Shown in pieces: positions 55,804 through 64,000 of a DNA stretch of 64,000 nt. The first letter of the stretch is position 1; every line of letters begins with the position of its first letter. The DNA is from Breoghania sp963678585 (GTDB lineage: Bacteria; Pseudomonadota; Alphaproteobacteria; Rhizobiales; Stappiaceae): the NCBI GenBank assembly GCA_963678585.2, contig CAXXGA010000002.1:992001-1056000 (forward strand), given 5' to 3'. The notes below the pieces were generated by a model. That model was not told the origin of the DNA, did not search any database, and saw only the letters and a program-made list of their open reading frames with translations. The translations under genes were made by a program, and so were the position numbers.

Positions 55804-56496
55804 ATGCCGGTGATTCTTTATGATCTTTGCGGTGGTGATGGTCGTCAGCGATTTTCGCCTTATTGCTGGCGAACCAAGATGGCGTTGGCCCACAAGGGGC
55901 TGAGCTGGGAGGAACGCCCGACGCCTTTTCTCAAGATCCGCGAAGCGGCCGGTGGCGTTTCCGCTACCGTGCCCGTGGTCGAGGACGACGATCACACCAT
56001 TTCGGACAGTTGGGATATCGCTGTCTATCTTGAGGAGGTCCACTCAGATCGCCCGAGCCTGTTTGGCGGGGAAACGGGCATGGCGCTTTCCAAATTCGTG
56101 GAAAGCTGGGTCAACACCACGGTTCACGGCACGCTGGCGCATCTTGTCATGAAGGATATTCACGACATCCTGTCGCCGCCCGATCAGGCCTATTTCCGCG
56201 AAACCCGCGAACGGCGCTACGGCAAGACGCTGGAAGAGCTTCACGACAGCCGGGAGGAGCGCCTCGATGCCTTCCGCATCGCGCTCCAGCCGATGCGCCA
56301 GATGCTGCTGGCCCAGCCCTATATCGGCGGGGCCGAGCCCCTTTACGCCGACTATATCCTGTTCGGCACGCTGCAATGGCCGAGGGTCGCCAGCAATTTC
56401 CAGTTGCTGGAACCCGGTGATCCTGTCAGCGAATGGTTCGAGCGTTGCCTCGACCTGCACAATCACCTGGGCCGAAATCAGATTGCGGCGGCCTGA
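55804..56496 (+). CDS. Glutathione S-transferase family protein
   Basis: The 230-residue product has an N-terminal thioredoxin-fold domain (VILYDLCGGDGRQRFSPYCWRTKMAL, with ATVPVVEDDDHTISDSWDIAVYLEE, the glutathione-binding stretch). A helical C-terminal domain follows (about 95-225; QPYIGGAEPLYADYILFGTLQW). The SPYCWRTK motif near residue 20 may supply the catalytic Ser or Cys. Family members conjugate or reduce small molecules with glutathione; the substrate is unknown. It is divergent from the DinB-like gene. Confidence 0.88.
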   Translation: MPVILYDLCGGDGRQRFSPYCWRTKMALAHKGLSWEERPTPFLKIREAAGGVSATVPVVEDDDHTISDSWDIAVYLEEVHSDRPSLFGGETGMALSKFVESWVNTTVHGTLAHLVMKDIHDILSPPDQAYFRETRERRYGKTLEELHDSREERLDAFRIALQPMRQMLLAQPYIGGAEPLYADYILFGTLQWPRVASNFQLLEPGDPVSEWFERCLDLHNHLGRNQIAAA

Positions 56497-56657
56497 AAGG
56501 CCCTTGGGAAGGTCGATTATCAGCTAAAAGGTCGCTTCCTGTCGCAAGGCTTTCACTTGCGGGCGATCCGGCGCGCCTGTATAGGAACCGCGACAGTTTC
56601 GGCGCCCCCAATCGGGCGCCGCTTTCGCATCCCGATTAGTTTCAAAGGATCAACACC

Positions 56658-57080
56658 ATGGCCATCGAACGTACCTTTTCGATGATCAAGCCGGACGCCA
56701 CCAAGCGCAACCTGACCGGCAAGATCATTGACCGCCTCGAGACCGCCGGTCTGCGCGTCGTCGCTTCCAAGCGCGTGTGGATGTCCCTGCGCGAGGCTGA
56801 AGGCTTCTACGCCGAGCACAAGGAACGCCCCTTCTTTGGTGAGCTGACCGAATTCATGTCCTCCGGCCCGACCATCGTGCAGGTGCTGGAAGGCGAGAAC
56901 GCCGTCGCCAAGAACCGTGAGATCATGGGCGCCACCAACCCGGCCGATGCCGCGGAAGGCACCATCCGCAAGGACTTCGCCCAGTCCATCGGCGAGAACT
57001 CCGTGCACGGTTCCGACGCTCCGGAAACCGCTGCCCGCGAGATCGGCTACTGGTTCTCCGAGACCGAGATCGTCGGCTGA
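56658..57080 (+). CDS. ndk: Nucleoside diphosphate kinase
   Basis: It passes the gamma phosphate between nucleoside triphosphates and diphosphates. The 140-residue product has TFSMIKPDATKRNLTGKI at the N terminus and the phosphorylated His117 in NSVHGSDAPETAAREI. KRLRV-type core residues and KERPFFGELTEFM are also present. A good rho-independent terminator follows, and the gene is probably monocistronic. Confidence 0.97.
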   Translation: MAIERTFSMIKPDATKRNLTGKIIDRLETAGLRVVASKRVWMSLREAEGFYAEHKERPFFGELTEFMSSGPTIVQVLEGENAVAKNREIMGATNPADAAEGTIRKDFAQSIGENSVHGSDAPETAAREIGYWFSETEIVG

Positions 57081-57112
57081 GGCCGATTTCTCACCGGATC
57101 TTGAGATCACGG

Positions 57113-57140
57113 AAAAACCGGCCTTTCGGCCGGTTTTTTT
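57113..57140 (+). terminator. Rho-independent terminator after ndk
   Basis: AAAAACCGGCC (57113-57123) and GGCCGGTTTTT (57128-57138) form an 11-pair stem with a TTTC loop, followed by further T to 57140. It lies 33 bases after the ndk stop and, given the A run, could also act on the minus strand. Confidence 0.9.
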
Positions 57141-57235
57141 GTGCGTTGCACCCGGTTTGGGCAATACAGGGAAAATCCATTCCTTGACTTGGTGATTGCC
57201 CTCGCGAACATGGGCCGCCAAGGAGTAGCCCTGCC

Positions 57236-59323
57236 ATGAACAAGCCTGTCGATCCGATTACGCGCGCCTCCGCGTGCCCCCATGACTGCCCCTCCACCTG
57301 CGCGCTGGAGGTCGACGTCATTGGCCCGGACCGTATCGGGCGCATTCGCGGCGCTGCCGACAATCCCTATACCGACGGCGTGATCTGCGCGAAGGTCGCG
57401 CGTTACGCCGAACGCGTGCATCACCCCGACCGGCTCTTGAAGCCCCTGCGCCGGATCGGCGCCAAGGGGGAAGGGCGGTTCGAGCCGATTTCGTGGAACG
57501 CCGCGCTGGATGAGCTTGCCGAAGCCTTTTTGAAGGCCGAGCAGCGGCTGGGCGCGCAATCGGTCTGGCCCTATCACTATGCGGGCACGATGGGGCAGGT
57601 GCAGCGCGACAGCATTCACCGCCTGCGCCACGTGAAGGGCTATTCGCGCCAGTTCGACACCATCTGCACCAATCCGGCATGGACCGGCTATATCGCGGGA
57701 ACCGGCGCGCTTCTGGGCTCCGATCCGCGCGAGATGGCGGACTCTGACTGTATCGTGATCTGGGGCACCAATGCGGTGGCGACGCAGGTCAACGTGATGA
57801 CCCACGCGGTCAAGGCCCGCAAGCAGCGCGGCACGAAGATCGTCGCCGTCGATGTCTATCGCAACGAGACGATCCGGCAGGCCGACATGGGGCTGGTGCT
57901 GCGCCCGGGAACCGACGCCGCGCTTGCCTGTGCGGTGATGCATGTCGCCTTCCGCGACGGCCATGCCGACCGTGCCTATCTGGAAAAATACACCGACTGC
58001 CCGGCGGAACTGGAAGCGCATCTGAAGACGCGGACGCCGGAATGGGCGTCGGCCATCACCGGCCTGAGCGTGGAGGAAATCGAGGCGTTCGCGAAGCTCG
58101 TAGGCCGGACGCCCGCGACCTATTTCCGTCTAGGCTACGGTTTCACCCGCGCGCGCAACGGCACCACGGCCATGCACGCGGTCGCCTCCATTCCCGCCGT
58201 CACCGGCGCATGGCAGCACAAGGGCGGCGGGGCGTTCCATTCCAACAGTGGCATTTTCAAGCTCGACAAATCCATGATCGAGGGAAGCGATGTGCTCGAT
58301 CCCTCCACCCGTCGTCTCGATCAGTCCCGCGTCGGTGCGGTGCTGACCGGGGAGCCTGACGCGCTTCTCGGCGGGCCGGAAGTCGCGGCCATGCTGATCC
58401 AGAACACCAATCCGGCAACGATCTGCCCGGAGCAGGAAAAGGTGCGTGCAGGCTTTGCGCGCGAGGATCTCTTCGTCTGCGTCCACGAGCAGTTCATGAC
58501 AGAGACGGCGCTCATGGCCGATATCGTGCTTCCGGCCACGATGTTTCTGGAGCATGACGACCTCTACAAGGGCGGCGGCCATCAATACATGATGCTCGGG
58601 CCGAAGCTCATCGATGCGCCGGGCGAGGCGCGCGAGAACCTGTTCGTGCTGAACGAACTGATGAAGCGTCTCGGCGTCGATCATCCCGGCAACGCCATGA
58701 CGGCGCGCGAGCATATCGACTGGATGCTCAAGGCGTCGGGCTACGGCGATCTGGAGACGCTGGAGCGCGATCGCTGGATCGATTTGCAGCCGCCTTTCGA
58801 AGAGGCCCATTTCATCAACGGCTTCGGCCACGCCGACGGCAAGTACCACTTCAAGCCGGACTGGCTGAAGACGCCCGCCAACAATGATGGCGCGATGGGC
58901 CCCTTTGCGGGCATGCCGGAATTGCCGGACCAATGGGCCGTGCTGGAAGAGGCCGACAAGGACCACCCGTTCCGGCTGGTGACCGCGCCCGCGCGCTCCT
59001 TCCTGAACACCTCCTTCACGGAGACACCGGGCTCGCGCAAGAAGGAAGGCCGCCCGGAAGTGATGGTGCACCCCGACGATGCGGCGAAGCTGGGGCTTTC
59101 CGACGGCGATCTGGTTTCCATGGGCAATCATCGTGGCGAAGTCCGCCTGCACCTGCGCACCTACGAGGGCGTGCAGCGCGGCGTGGTGATTTCCGAAGGC
59201 ATCTGGGCGAACCGCTCCTTCGTCGACGGCAAGGGCATCAACACGCTGACGGGTGCTGATCCCGTCGCCCCCTATGGCGGTGCGGCGCTGCATGACAACA
59301 AGGTCTGGTTGCGCGAAGGCTGA
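57236..59323 (+). CDS. Molybdopterin oxidoreductase, DMSO reductase superfamily (cytoplasmic)
   Basis: The 695-residue product has an N-terminal [4Fe-4S] motif Cys14-x3-Cys18-x3-Cys22-x28-Cys51, then the large molybdopterin-binding domains (CIVIWGTNAVATQVNV, NTNPATICPEQEKV, DIVLPATMFLEHDDLYKGG). The C-terminal dinucleotide-binding domain contains VMVHPDDAAKLGLSDGDLV. There is no Tat signal, so it acts in the cytoplasm. No electron-transfer subunit lies next to it. The substrate cannot be named; polysulfide/thiosulfate reductase-like or formate dehydrogenase-like relatives are possible. It depends on the Moco genes elsewhere in the window. Confidence 0.9.
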   Translation: MNKPVDPITRASACPHDCPSTCALEVDVIGPDRIGRIRGAADNPYTDGVICAKVARYAERVHHPDRLLKPLRRIGAKGEGRFEPISWNAALDELAEAFLKAEQRLGAQSVWPYHYAGTMGQVQRDSIHRLRHVKGYSRQFDTICTNPAWTGYIAGTGALLGSDPREMADSDCIVIWGTNAVATQVNVMTHAVKARKQRGTKIVAVDVYRNETIRQADMGLVLRPGTDAALACAVMHVAFRDGHADRAYLEKYTDCPAELEAHLKTRTPEWASAITGLSVEEIEAFAKLVGRTPATYFRLGYGFTRARNGTTAMHAVASIPAVTGAWQHKGGGAFHSNSGIFKLDKSMIEGSDVLDPSTRRLDQSRVGAVLTGEPDALLGGPEVAAMLIQNTNPATICPEQEKVRAGFAREDLFVCVHEQFMTETALMADIVLPATMFLEHDDLYKGGGHQYMMLGPKLIDAPGEARENLFVLNELMKRLGVDHPGNAMTAREHIDWMLKASGYGDLETLERDRWIDLQPPFEEAHFINGFGHADGKYHFKPDWLKTPANNDGAMGPFAGMPELPDQWAVLEEADKDHPFRLVTAPARSFLNTSFTETPGSRKKEGRPEVMVHPDDAAKLGLSDGDLVSMGNHRGEVRLHLRTYEGVQRGVVISEGIWANRSFVDGKGINTLTGADPVAPYGGAALHDNKVWLREG

Positions 59324-59433
59324 AGACGGGTAACACGCCGCCGCACTGGAAATGCGGGGGCGAACGTGCTTGTTTGGGGGCGCTTGGGGTGCGGTTTTGG
59401 TCGCGGGTTTTCCGCGGTGGAGAGTGTCGTACC

Positions 59434-60699
59434 TTGCGTATTCTTCTCATGAGCCTCGGAACGCGGGGCGACGTCCAGCCCTTCGTCGCCCTCGGCGCTG
59501 CGCTTCGTGCGCGCGGCGGAGACGTGATCGTTTCCACCGGGGCAGGCTTTGAGGCGATGATCGAAGGCGCGGGCCTGAAGGCGGCCTCGTTCTCCACCAA
59601 CTACCAGAACCTGCTGCAGCGTCCCGATGTGCGCGAAGCCATGCACTCCATGAGCGGCAAGCTGCGCATCCTGCGCAAGTCGCGCGAATGGATAAGGCAG
59701 GAACAGGAAGAACAGTGGGATCTTGCCCACAAGATCCGGCCCGACCTGATCGTCTACAATCCCAAGACGGCGCTTGCCGCCCAGGCCGCCCACAGCCTCG
59801 GAGCCGTCGCTGTTCCCGCATTGATGCAGCCCGTGTTGGCGCCGACCGGTGCGTTCCCGCTGATGCTGGTCTCCACGGGTAGTCTCGGTGCGTTCGCGAA
59901 CCGCCTGTCGCACCATCTGGCCACCGGCATGGCGCACAGGCTCAACCGTCGCAATTTCGCTGCTTTCGAGCGCGCGCACGGCGGGAGCGTGAAGCTCGGC
60001 GATCTCGATGAATTGCGCGGCTTTGCGCCGGGCGGACGCAAGGTGCCGCGCCTTCATGCCTATAGCCGCCATCTGGTGCCGCGGCCCGATGATTGGCCCG
60101 ATGAGGAAACGATCACCGGCTATTGGTTCCGCGAGGCGGATCAGGTCGACTGGACGCCGCCGGCGGCTCTGGCCCGGTTTCTGAGATCGGGGCCGCCGCC
60201 GGTCTATATCGGTTTCGGCTCGATGCCCTCGCGCGATGCGCAAAAGACGGCCGAAGCCGCCATCGAGGGCTTGCGGCAGGCGGGTCTGCGCGGGGTCCTG
60301 TCACGCGGATGGGGTGGGCTCGATCCGGCAGGTGTGGCGGACGATATGCACGTGATATCGGGCGCGCCGCATGGCTGGCTCTTTCCGCGCTGCGCGGCCA
60401 TCGTTCATCACGGCGGTGCGGGAACGACCCATCAGGCACTCAGATGGGGCCGGTCGTCCGTGGTGTGTCCGCTCTTTGGCGATCAGCCCTTCTGGGCGCG
60501 CCGTGTCGCGGATGCGGGCGCGGGTTCCGAGCCGCTGCCGATGAAGAAATTCACCGCGAAGCGGCTGTCGGACCGGTTGAAGGTAGCGCTTTCAAGCGCG
60601 GTGCGTGCTCGTGCGGACAATCTCGGGCGGCTGGTGCGCGCGGAAGCGGGCGCAGAGCGGGCCGCAGATGTGCTGGAAGCGGCGATGTTCGGCTCGTGA
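59434..60699 (+). CDS. UGT-like glycosyltransferase (GT1/GT28 type)
   Basis: The 421-residue product resembles sterol- and macrolide-type glucosyltransferases. The N-terminal LRILLMSLGTRGDVQPFVALGAALRARG is the usual acceptor-domain start. VYIGFGSMPSRDAQKTAEAA and IVHHGGAGTTHQALRWGRSSVVCPLFGDQPFWARRV form the nucleotide-sugar binding domain, with the HHGGAGTT motif. The TTG at 59434 is the best start by family; ATG 59449 would cut the first strand. No acceptor is indicated by the neighbours; it is convergent with purN. Confidence 0.85.
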   Translation: MRILLMSLGTRGDVQPFVALGAALRARGGDVIVSTGAGFEAMIEGAGLKAASFSTNYQNLLQRPDVREAMHSMSGKLRILRKSREWIRQEQEEQWDLAHKIRPDLIVYNPKTALAAQAAHSLGAVAVPALMQPVLAPTGAFPLMLVSTGSLGAFANRLSHHLATGMAHRLNRRNFAAFERAHGGSVKLGDLDELRGFAPGGRKVPRLHAYSRHLVPRPDDWPDEETITGYWFREADQVDWTPPAALARFLRSGPPPVYIGFGSMPSRDAQKTAEAAIEGLRQAGLRGVLSRGWGGLDPAGVADDMHVISGAPHGWLFPRCAAIVHHGGAGTTHQALRWGRSSVVCPLFGDQPFWARRVADAGAGSEPLPMKKFTAKRLSDRLKVALSSAVRARADNLGRLVRAEAGAERAADVLEAAMFGS

Positions 60700-60731
60700 C
60701 GCACTGGCCAATGGCCCCGCGGGGGGTGGTC

Positions 60732-61385
60732 TCAGATCGGCCAGATCAGCGGCGCGCGCGGCTCCATGGCCTCGGTGACGTGGACGCGGCCGTCTTCGAG
60801 CCTTGCCCGGCCCGAGGCGACGAGATCCAGCGACAGCGGATAGAGTACGCGCTCGGCGTCAAGGACGCGGGCGGCAAGCGTTTCCGCATCGTCGCCGGAC
60901 AGAACCGGCACCGCGGCCTGCGCGATGATCGGGCCGCCGTCCATGTCGTTGGTCACGAAATGAACGGTCGCCCCGTGCAGGCGAACGCCTGCCTCAAGCG
61001 CTCGGGCGTGGGTGTTGAGGCCTTTGAAGGAGGGCAGCAGAGCGGGGTGGATATTGATCATCCGTCCGGCCCAGGCATTCACCAGCCAGGGGGTGAGCAG
61101 GCGCATGAAGCCCGCAAGACAGAGCAATTCGATATCGTGCGCGCGCAAGGTGGCGTCGACGGCGCGCTCGAAAGCCTCGCGATCCTGCCCGAAGGGCTTG
61201 TGATCGACGACCGCGGTCGTAACGCCAGCCTTCGCCGCCCGTTCAAGGCCCGCCGCTTCGGGACGGTTGGAAACGACGAGCGCGATTTCAGCCGGATAGG
61301 CGGGATTTTCCGCAGCCTCGATGAGCGCGGCCATGTTGGCGCCGCGCCCCGAGATCAGGACACCGATACGCTTTCGCGTTGTCAT
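60732..61385 (-). CDS. purN: Phosphoribosylglycinamide formyltransferase
   Basis: This is the third step of purine synthesis, using 10-formyl-tetrahydrofolate. The 217-residue product has GVLISGRGANMAALIEAAE at the N terminus and the catalytic region NIHPALLPSFKGLNTHARALEAG, with GATVHFVTNDMDGGPIIAQ carrying the active-site His and Asp. It overlaps purM by four bases and is translated with it. Confidence 0.96.
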   Translation of the reverse strand: MTTRKRIGVLISGRGANMAALIEAAENPAYPAEIALVVSNRPEAAGLERAAKAGVTTAVVDHKPFGQDREAFERAVDATLRAHDIELLCLAGFMRLLTPWLVNAWAGRMINIHPALLPSFKGLNTHARALEAGVRLHGATVHFVTNDMDGGPIIAQAAVPVLSGDDAETLAARVLDAERVLYPLSLDLVASGRARLEDGRVHVTEAMEPRAPLIWPI

Positions 61386-62455
61386 ACGGACAGTTCACCG
61401 TTGAAGACGACGTAATCCGCGACCCGGTGTTCGATATGGCCGAGATAGGCGACCGTTTCGCCCTGACGGGTGAGGACTTCGCTCACTTTGTCCGCTTCTT
61501 CCTCCGAAACGACAATCACCATGCCGACACCGCAGTTGAAGGTACGAAGCATTTCAGCCTGTTCCACGCCGCCTGTCTTTGCGAGCCAGCCGAAGACCGG
61601 CGGCAACATGATGGTCGACAGATCGATATGGGCGGAGCAGGTATCGGGCAGCACGCGCGGGAGGTTTTCCGGCAGGCCGCCGCCCGTGATATGGGCGAGC
61701 GCCTTGATGCCGTTGCTCTCCTTCAGCGCAGCCAGCAGCGGCTTGACGTAGATCCGCGTCGGCGCGAGCAGCGCGCGGCCAAGCGTCTGGCGCTCGTTGA
61801 AGGGGGCAGGGGCGTCCCATTCCAGTCCGGAGCGTTCCACGATCCGGCGCACCAACGAAAAGCCATTGGAATGAACGCCGTTGGACGCGAGACCGAGAAG
61901 CACGTCGCCGGGCTTTACGTCGGAGCGCGGCAGGATCGAGCCGCGCTCGGCCGCGCCCACCGAAAAGCCCGCTAGATCGTAATCGCCCGCCGCATACATG
62001 CCCGGCATTTCGGCCGTCTCGCCGCCGATGAGAGCCGCGCCTGCGATCCGGCAACCTTCCGCGATGCCGCCGACAACCGTCGCGGCCGCTTCCACGTCCA
62101 GTGCGCCGGTTGCGAAATAGTCGAGGAAGAACAGCGGCTCCGCGCCCTGCACCACGAGATCGTTGACGCACATGGCCACGAGATCGATGCCGACGGTGTC
62201 GTGAATGCCGGTGTCGATGGCGATCTTCAGCTTCGTGCCCACGCCGTCATTGGCAGCCACCAGCACCGGATCAGTGAAGCCTGCGGCCTTGAGATCGAAC
62301 AGGCCGCCGAAACCTCCGATATCGCTGTCGGCACCGGGGCGCGACGTTGTCTTGACCAGCGGCTTGATCCGCTTCACCAGCGCATTGCCTGCATCGATAT
62401 CGACGCCGGCCTCGGCATAAGTCAGACCGTTGCCGGCGGATTTTTTGTCGCTCAT
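61382..62455 (-). CDS. purM: Phosphoribosylformylglycinamidine cyclo-ligase
   Basis: It forms the imidazole ring of AIR in purine synthesis. The 357-residue product has SDIGGFGGLFDLKAAGF, LVAANDGVGTKLKIAIDTG, LIGGETAEMPGMYAAGDYDLAGF and LASNGVHSNGFSLVR. AHITGGGLPENLPRVLPD lies in the C-terminal half. The start at 62455 (MSDKKSAGNGLTYAEAGVDI) is family-like. It is divergent from the CDP-alcohol phosphatidyltransferase gene with 246 bases between them. Confidence 0.96.
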   Translation of the reverse strand: MSDKKSAGNGLTYAEAGVDIDAGNALVKRIKPLVKTTSRPGADSDIGGFGGLFDLKAAGFTDPVLVAANDGVGTKLKIAIDTGIHDTVGIDLVAMCVNDLVVQGAEPLFFLDYFATGALDVEAAATVVGGIAEGCRIAGAALIGGETAEMPGMYAAGDYDLAGFSVGAAERGSILPRSDVKPGDVLLGLASNGVHSNGFSLVRRIVERSGLEWDAPAPFNERQTLGRALLAPTRIYVKPLLAALKESNGIKALAHITGGGLPENLPRVLPDTCSAHIDLSTIMLPPVFGWLAKTGGVEQAEMLRTFNCGVGMVIVVSEEEADKVSEVLTRQGETVAYLGHIEHRVADYVVFNGELSV

Positions 62456-62701
62456 GGGATGCGCTTTCGCAGTTTGAACTTTCGTGCGCCTTCAAACCAG
62501 TTGATTGCTGCGAAGTCAAACGGGAAGAGGCCTGAAAAGCGCAGGAACATGCGAAGGGGTGGGGATGACGTGCGGGCGCGGCCCGCAGGCGCGTCGGCAG
62601 GGTGGGAATTTTGGTATAATTGCCCCTGCGATATCGCAGCAGGATATTATTGCCCATCGCACGCCGGTTTTTCGCGAAAGTCCTTTTCAAGGTGCCACGT
62701 C

Positions 62702-63292
62702 ATGACACTGCCGAACCTGATTTCGATCCTGCGTCTTCTGCTTGTCCCCGTCATCGTGACCTGCATCATCTCTGGGAACGATCCGGCGGCCTTCTGGTTG
62801 TTCGTGGCGGCGGGCCTGTCGGATGCGGTCGACGGTTTCATCGCGCGGCACTTAGGTCTGCTGTCGGAACTGGGGACTTATCTCGATCCGCTTGCCGACA
62901 AGGCGCTTCTGGTCTCGATCTATCTCAGCCTCGGGTTGACCGGCAGCTTCCCGGCATGGCTTGTCATTCTGGTGATCAGCCGGGATATCCTCATCGTTGG
63001 CGCGGTCATCCTGTCATGGGGAATGCGAAAGCCGGTGAAGGTGAAGCCGCTGATGGTCTCCAAGGCGAATACGGTGTTACAGATCATGCTGGCCGCCGTC
63101 GTTCTCGGCGAGGCCGGGCTCGGGCTAGAAGTGGCGGGTTTGCCGTTCGTGCTGATGATGGCCGTCGCCGGGCTCACGACGATGTCCGCAGCGGCCTATA
63201 TGGTGGACTGGCTGGTGCATATGGCCGGCACACAGGGGGAGGCGACAGGGCCATCCTCTATTCAAGGCAACCGCAAGGGAGCGGGTGAATGA
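62702..63292 (+). CDS. CDP-alcohol phosphatidyltransferase family protein (PgsA-like)
   Basis: It is an inner-membrane enzyme that joins a CDP-linked lipid to an alcohol. The 196-residue product has the full family motif DxxDGxxARx8GxxxDxxxD at residues 41-66 (Asp41, Asp44, Arg49, Gly58, Asp62, Asp66) and about five membrane segments. NLISILRLLLVPVIV at the N terminus resembles phosphatidylglycerophosphate synthase or cardiolipin synthase (CL synthase type). The ATG at 62702 fits the family. It overlaps the next gene by four bases (ATGA). Confidence 0.88.
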   Translation: MTLPNLISILRLLLVPVIVTCIISGNDPAAFWLFVAAGLSDAVDGFIARHLGLLSELGTYLDPLADKALLVSIYLSLGLTGSFPAWLVILVISRDILIVGAVILSWGMRKPVKVKPLMVSKANTVLQIMLAAVVLGEAGLGLEVAGLPFVLMMAVAGLTTMSAAAYMVDWLVHMAGTQGEATGPSSIQGNRKGAGE

Positions 63293-64000
63293 CATTGCAG
63301 CGCCGGTTCGCGTTCTGGCTGATCGCACTCGCCGCCCTGATTCTCTTCCTGTGGGTGTTTTCGCCCATCCTTCTGCCCTTCGTGGCGGGCATGGCGCTGG
63401 CCTATCTGCTCGATCCGGTAGCCGACCGGCTGGAAGCGATCGGCATGAACCGGATGTGGGCGACGCTGACCATTCTGGTGCTCTTCGTTCTGGTCTTCGC
63501 GCTGGTGCTCGTCCTGCTTCTGCCGGTGCTCGGCAACCAGCTCGCAAGTCTTATCGAGGCGATGCCGGATTATGTCTCGCAGCTCCATGGGTTGATAACG
63601 GAGCATTTCGGCGAACGGCTCCGTCAGATCTCCGGACTGGGGTCGTCCGAACTCAAGAGTTCGCTCGGCAATCTCATGTCGCAGGGCGCGGGCTGGCTTG
63701 CCAACCTGTTGAAATCGATCTGGAGCGGAGGGCAGGCGCTCCTGTCCATCATGGCGCTGTTCGTGGTGACCCCGGTGGTCGCCTTCTACCTGCTCCTCGA
63801 CTGGGACCACATGGTCGCCAAGATCGACGGATGGCTGCCGCGCGAGCACCGATATCTGATCCATCGCCTCGGCGGAGAGATCAACACCGCGGTTGCGGGC
63901 TTCGTGCGCGGACAGGTGAGCGTCTGCCTGATACTGGGCACGTTCTATGCGGTCGGGCTGGCGGTGCTGGGGCTGAAATTCGGTCTGCTGATCGGGCTCG
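63289..64000 (+). CDS. AI-2E/PerM family transporter, N-terminal part (cut by window end)
   Basis: The visible 237 residues start MTLQRRFAFWLIALAALILF and have membrane segments at about 7-25, 28-45 and 60-82. A soluble-rich loop (about 85-160) and further segments with FVVTPVVAFYLLLDWDHMVAKIDGWLPREHR follow, the last being a hallmark of the family. Members export autoinducer-2 or sodium, but most roles are untested. It starts within the stop codon of the preceding gene, so the two are coupled. Confidence 0.88.
   Translation, partial: MTLQRRFAFWLIALAALILFLWVFSPILLPFVAGMALAYLLDPVADRLEAIGMNRMWATLTILVLFVLVFALVLVLLLPVLGNQLASLIEAMPDYVSQLHGLITEHFGERLRQISGLGSSELKSSLGNLMSQGAGWLANLLKSIWSGGQALLSIMALFVVTPVVAFYLLLDWDHMVAKIDGWLPREHRYLIHRLGGEINTAVAGFVRGQVSVCLILGTFYAVGLAVLGLKFGLLIGL

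Overview
The window is a GC-rich stretch of bacterial chromosome made up almost wholly of housekeeping genes. Gene content and order point to an alphaproteobacterium of the Hyphomicrobiales (Rhizobiales) type: the dnaE-rpsB-tsf-pyrH-frr-uppS-cdsA-dxr-rseP-bamA-lpxD-fabZ-lpxA-lpxI-lpxB run uses LpxI rather than LpxH; a trpD-trpC-moaC-moeA operon lies near lexA and comEC; and the lexA promoter carries a GTTC-N7-GTTC SOS box of the alphaproteobacterial type. Family and genus cannot be fixed from the sequence alone.

Layout. 1-17.2 kb (+): 3' end of dnaE, then translation factors (rpsB, tsf, frr), UMP kinase, undecaprenyl and isoprenoid synthesis (uppS, dxr), CDP-diacylglycerol synthesis (cdsA), the RseP protease, BamA, and the lipid A pathway lpxD-fabZ-lpxA-lpxI-lpxB. 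17.2-20.2 kb (-): gltA and gltX. 20.5-23.5 kb (+): a comEC/rec2-like gene with an unusual low-complexity tail. 23.6-31.4 kb (-): lexA, a ferredoxin-NADP reductase, moeA, moaC, a frameshifted trpC, trpD and a PpiD-like chaperone. 31.5-36.3 kb (+): tpiA, secG, pyrG, a small unknown protein and a glyoxalase-like protein. 36.4-38.7 kb: tRNA-Lys(TTT), an Stf0-like sulfotransferase gene on the opposite strand, and about 0.9 kb of AT-rich DNA without genes but with several inverted repeats; this is the only part that looks accessory. 38.8-46.8 kb: a beta-keto acid cleavage enzyme, a BigR/SqrR-like ArsR regulator divergent from ccdA, a SPOR-domain membrane protein, glmU, glmS and a DUF502 protein. 46.8-57.1 kb: recG, sdhE, mfd, a small membrane protein, moaA, a DUF971 protein, a DinB-like protein, a GST and ndk. 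57.2-64 kb: a cytoplasmic molybdopterin oxidoreductase, a UGT-like glycosyltransferase, purN-purM, a CDP-alcohol phosphatidyltransferase, and the start of an AI-2E/PerM-type permease cut by the window end.

How the genes fit together. The left third couples protein synthesis to envelope building: precursors from dxr, uppS, cdsA and the lpx genes feed the outer membrane that BamA assembles, and glmU/glmS supply UDP-GlcNAc to the same pathway. Molybdenum cofactor genes (moaA, moaC, moeA) supply the oxidoreductase at 57 kb. DNA repair genes (lexA, recG, mfd) are scattered.

No clearly new multi-gene system was found. The observations most worth a second look are two single-base insertions in trpC, the sulfotransferase and AT-rich islet beside tRNA-Lys, and the BigR/SqrR-like regulator with its conserved cysteine pair facing ccdA.
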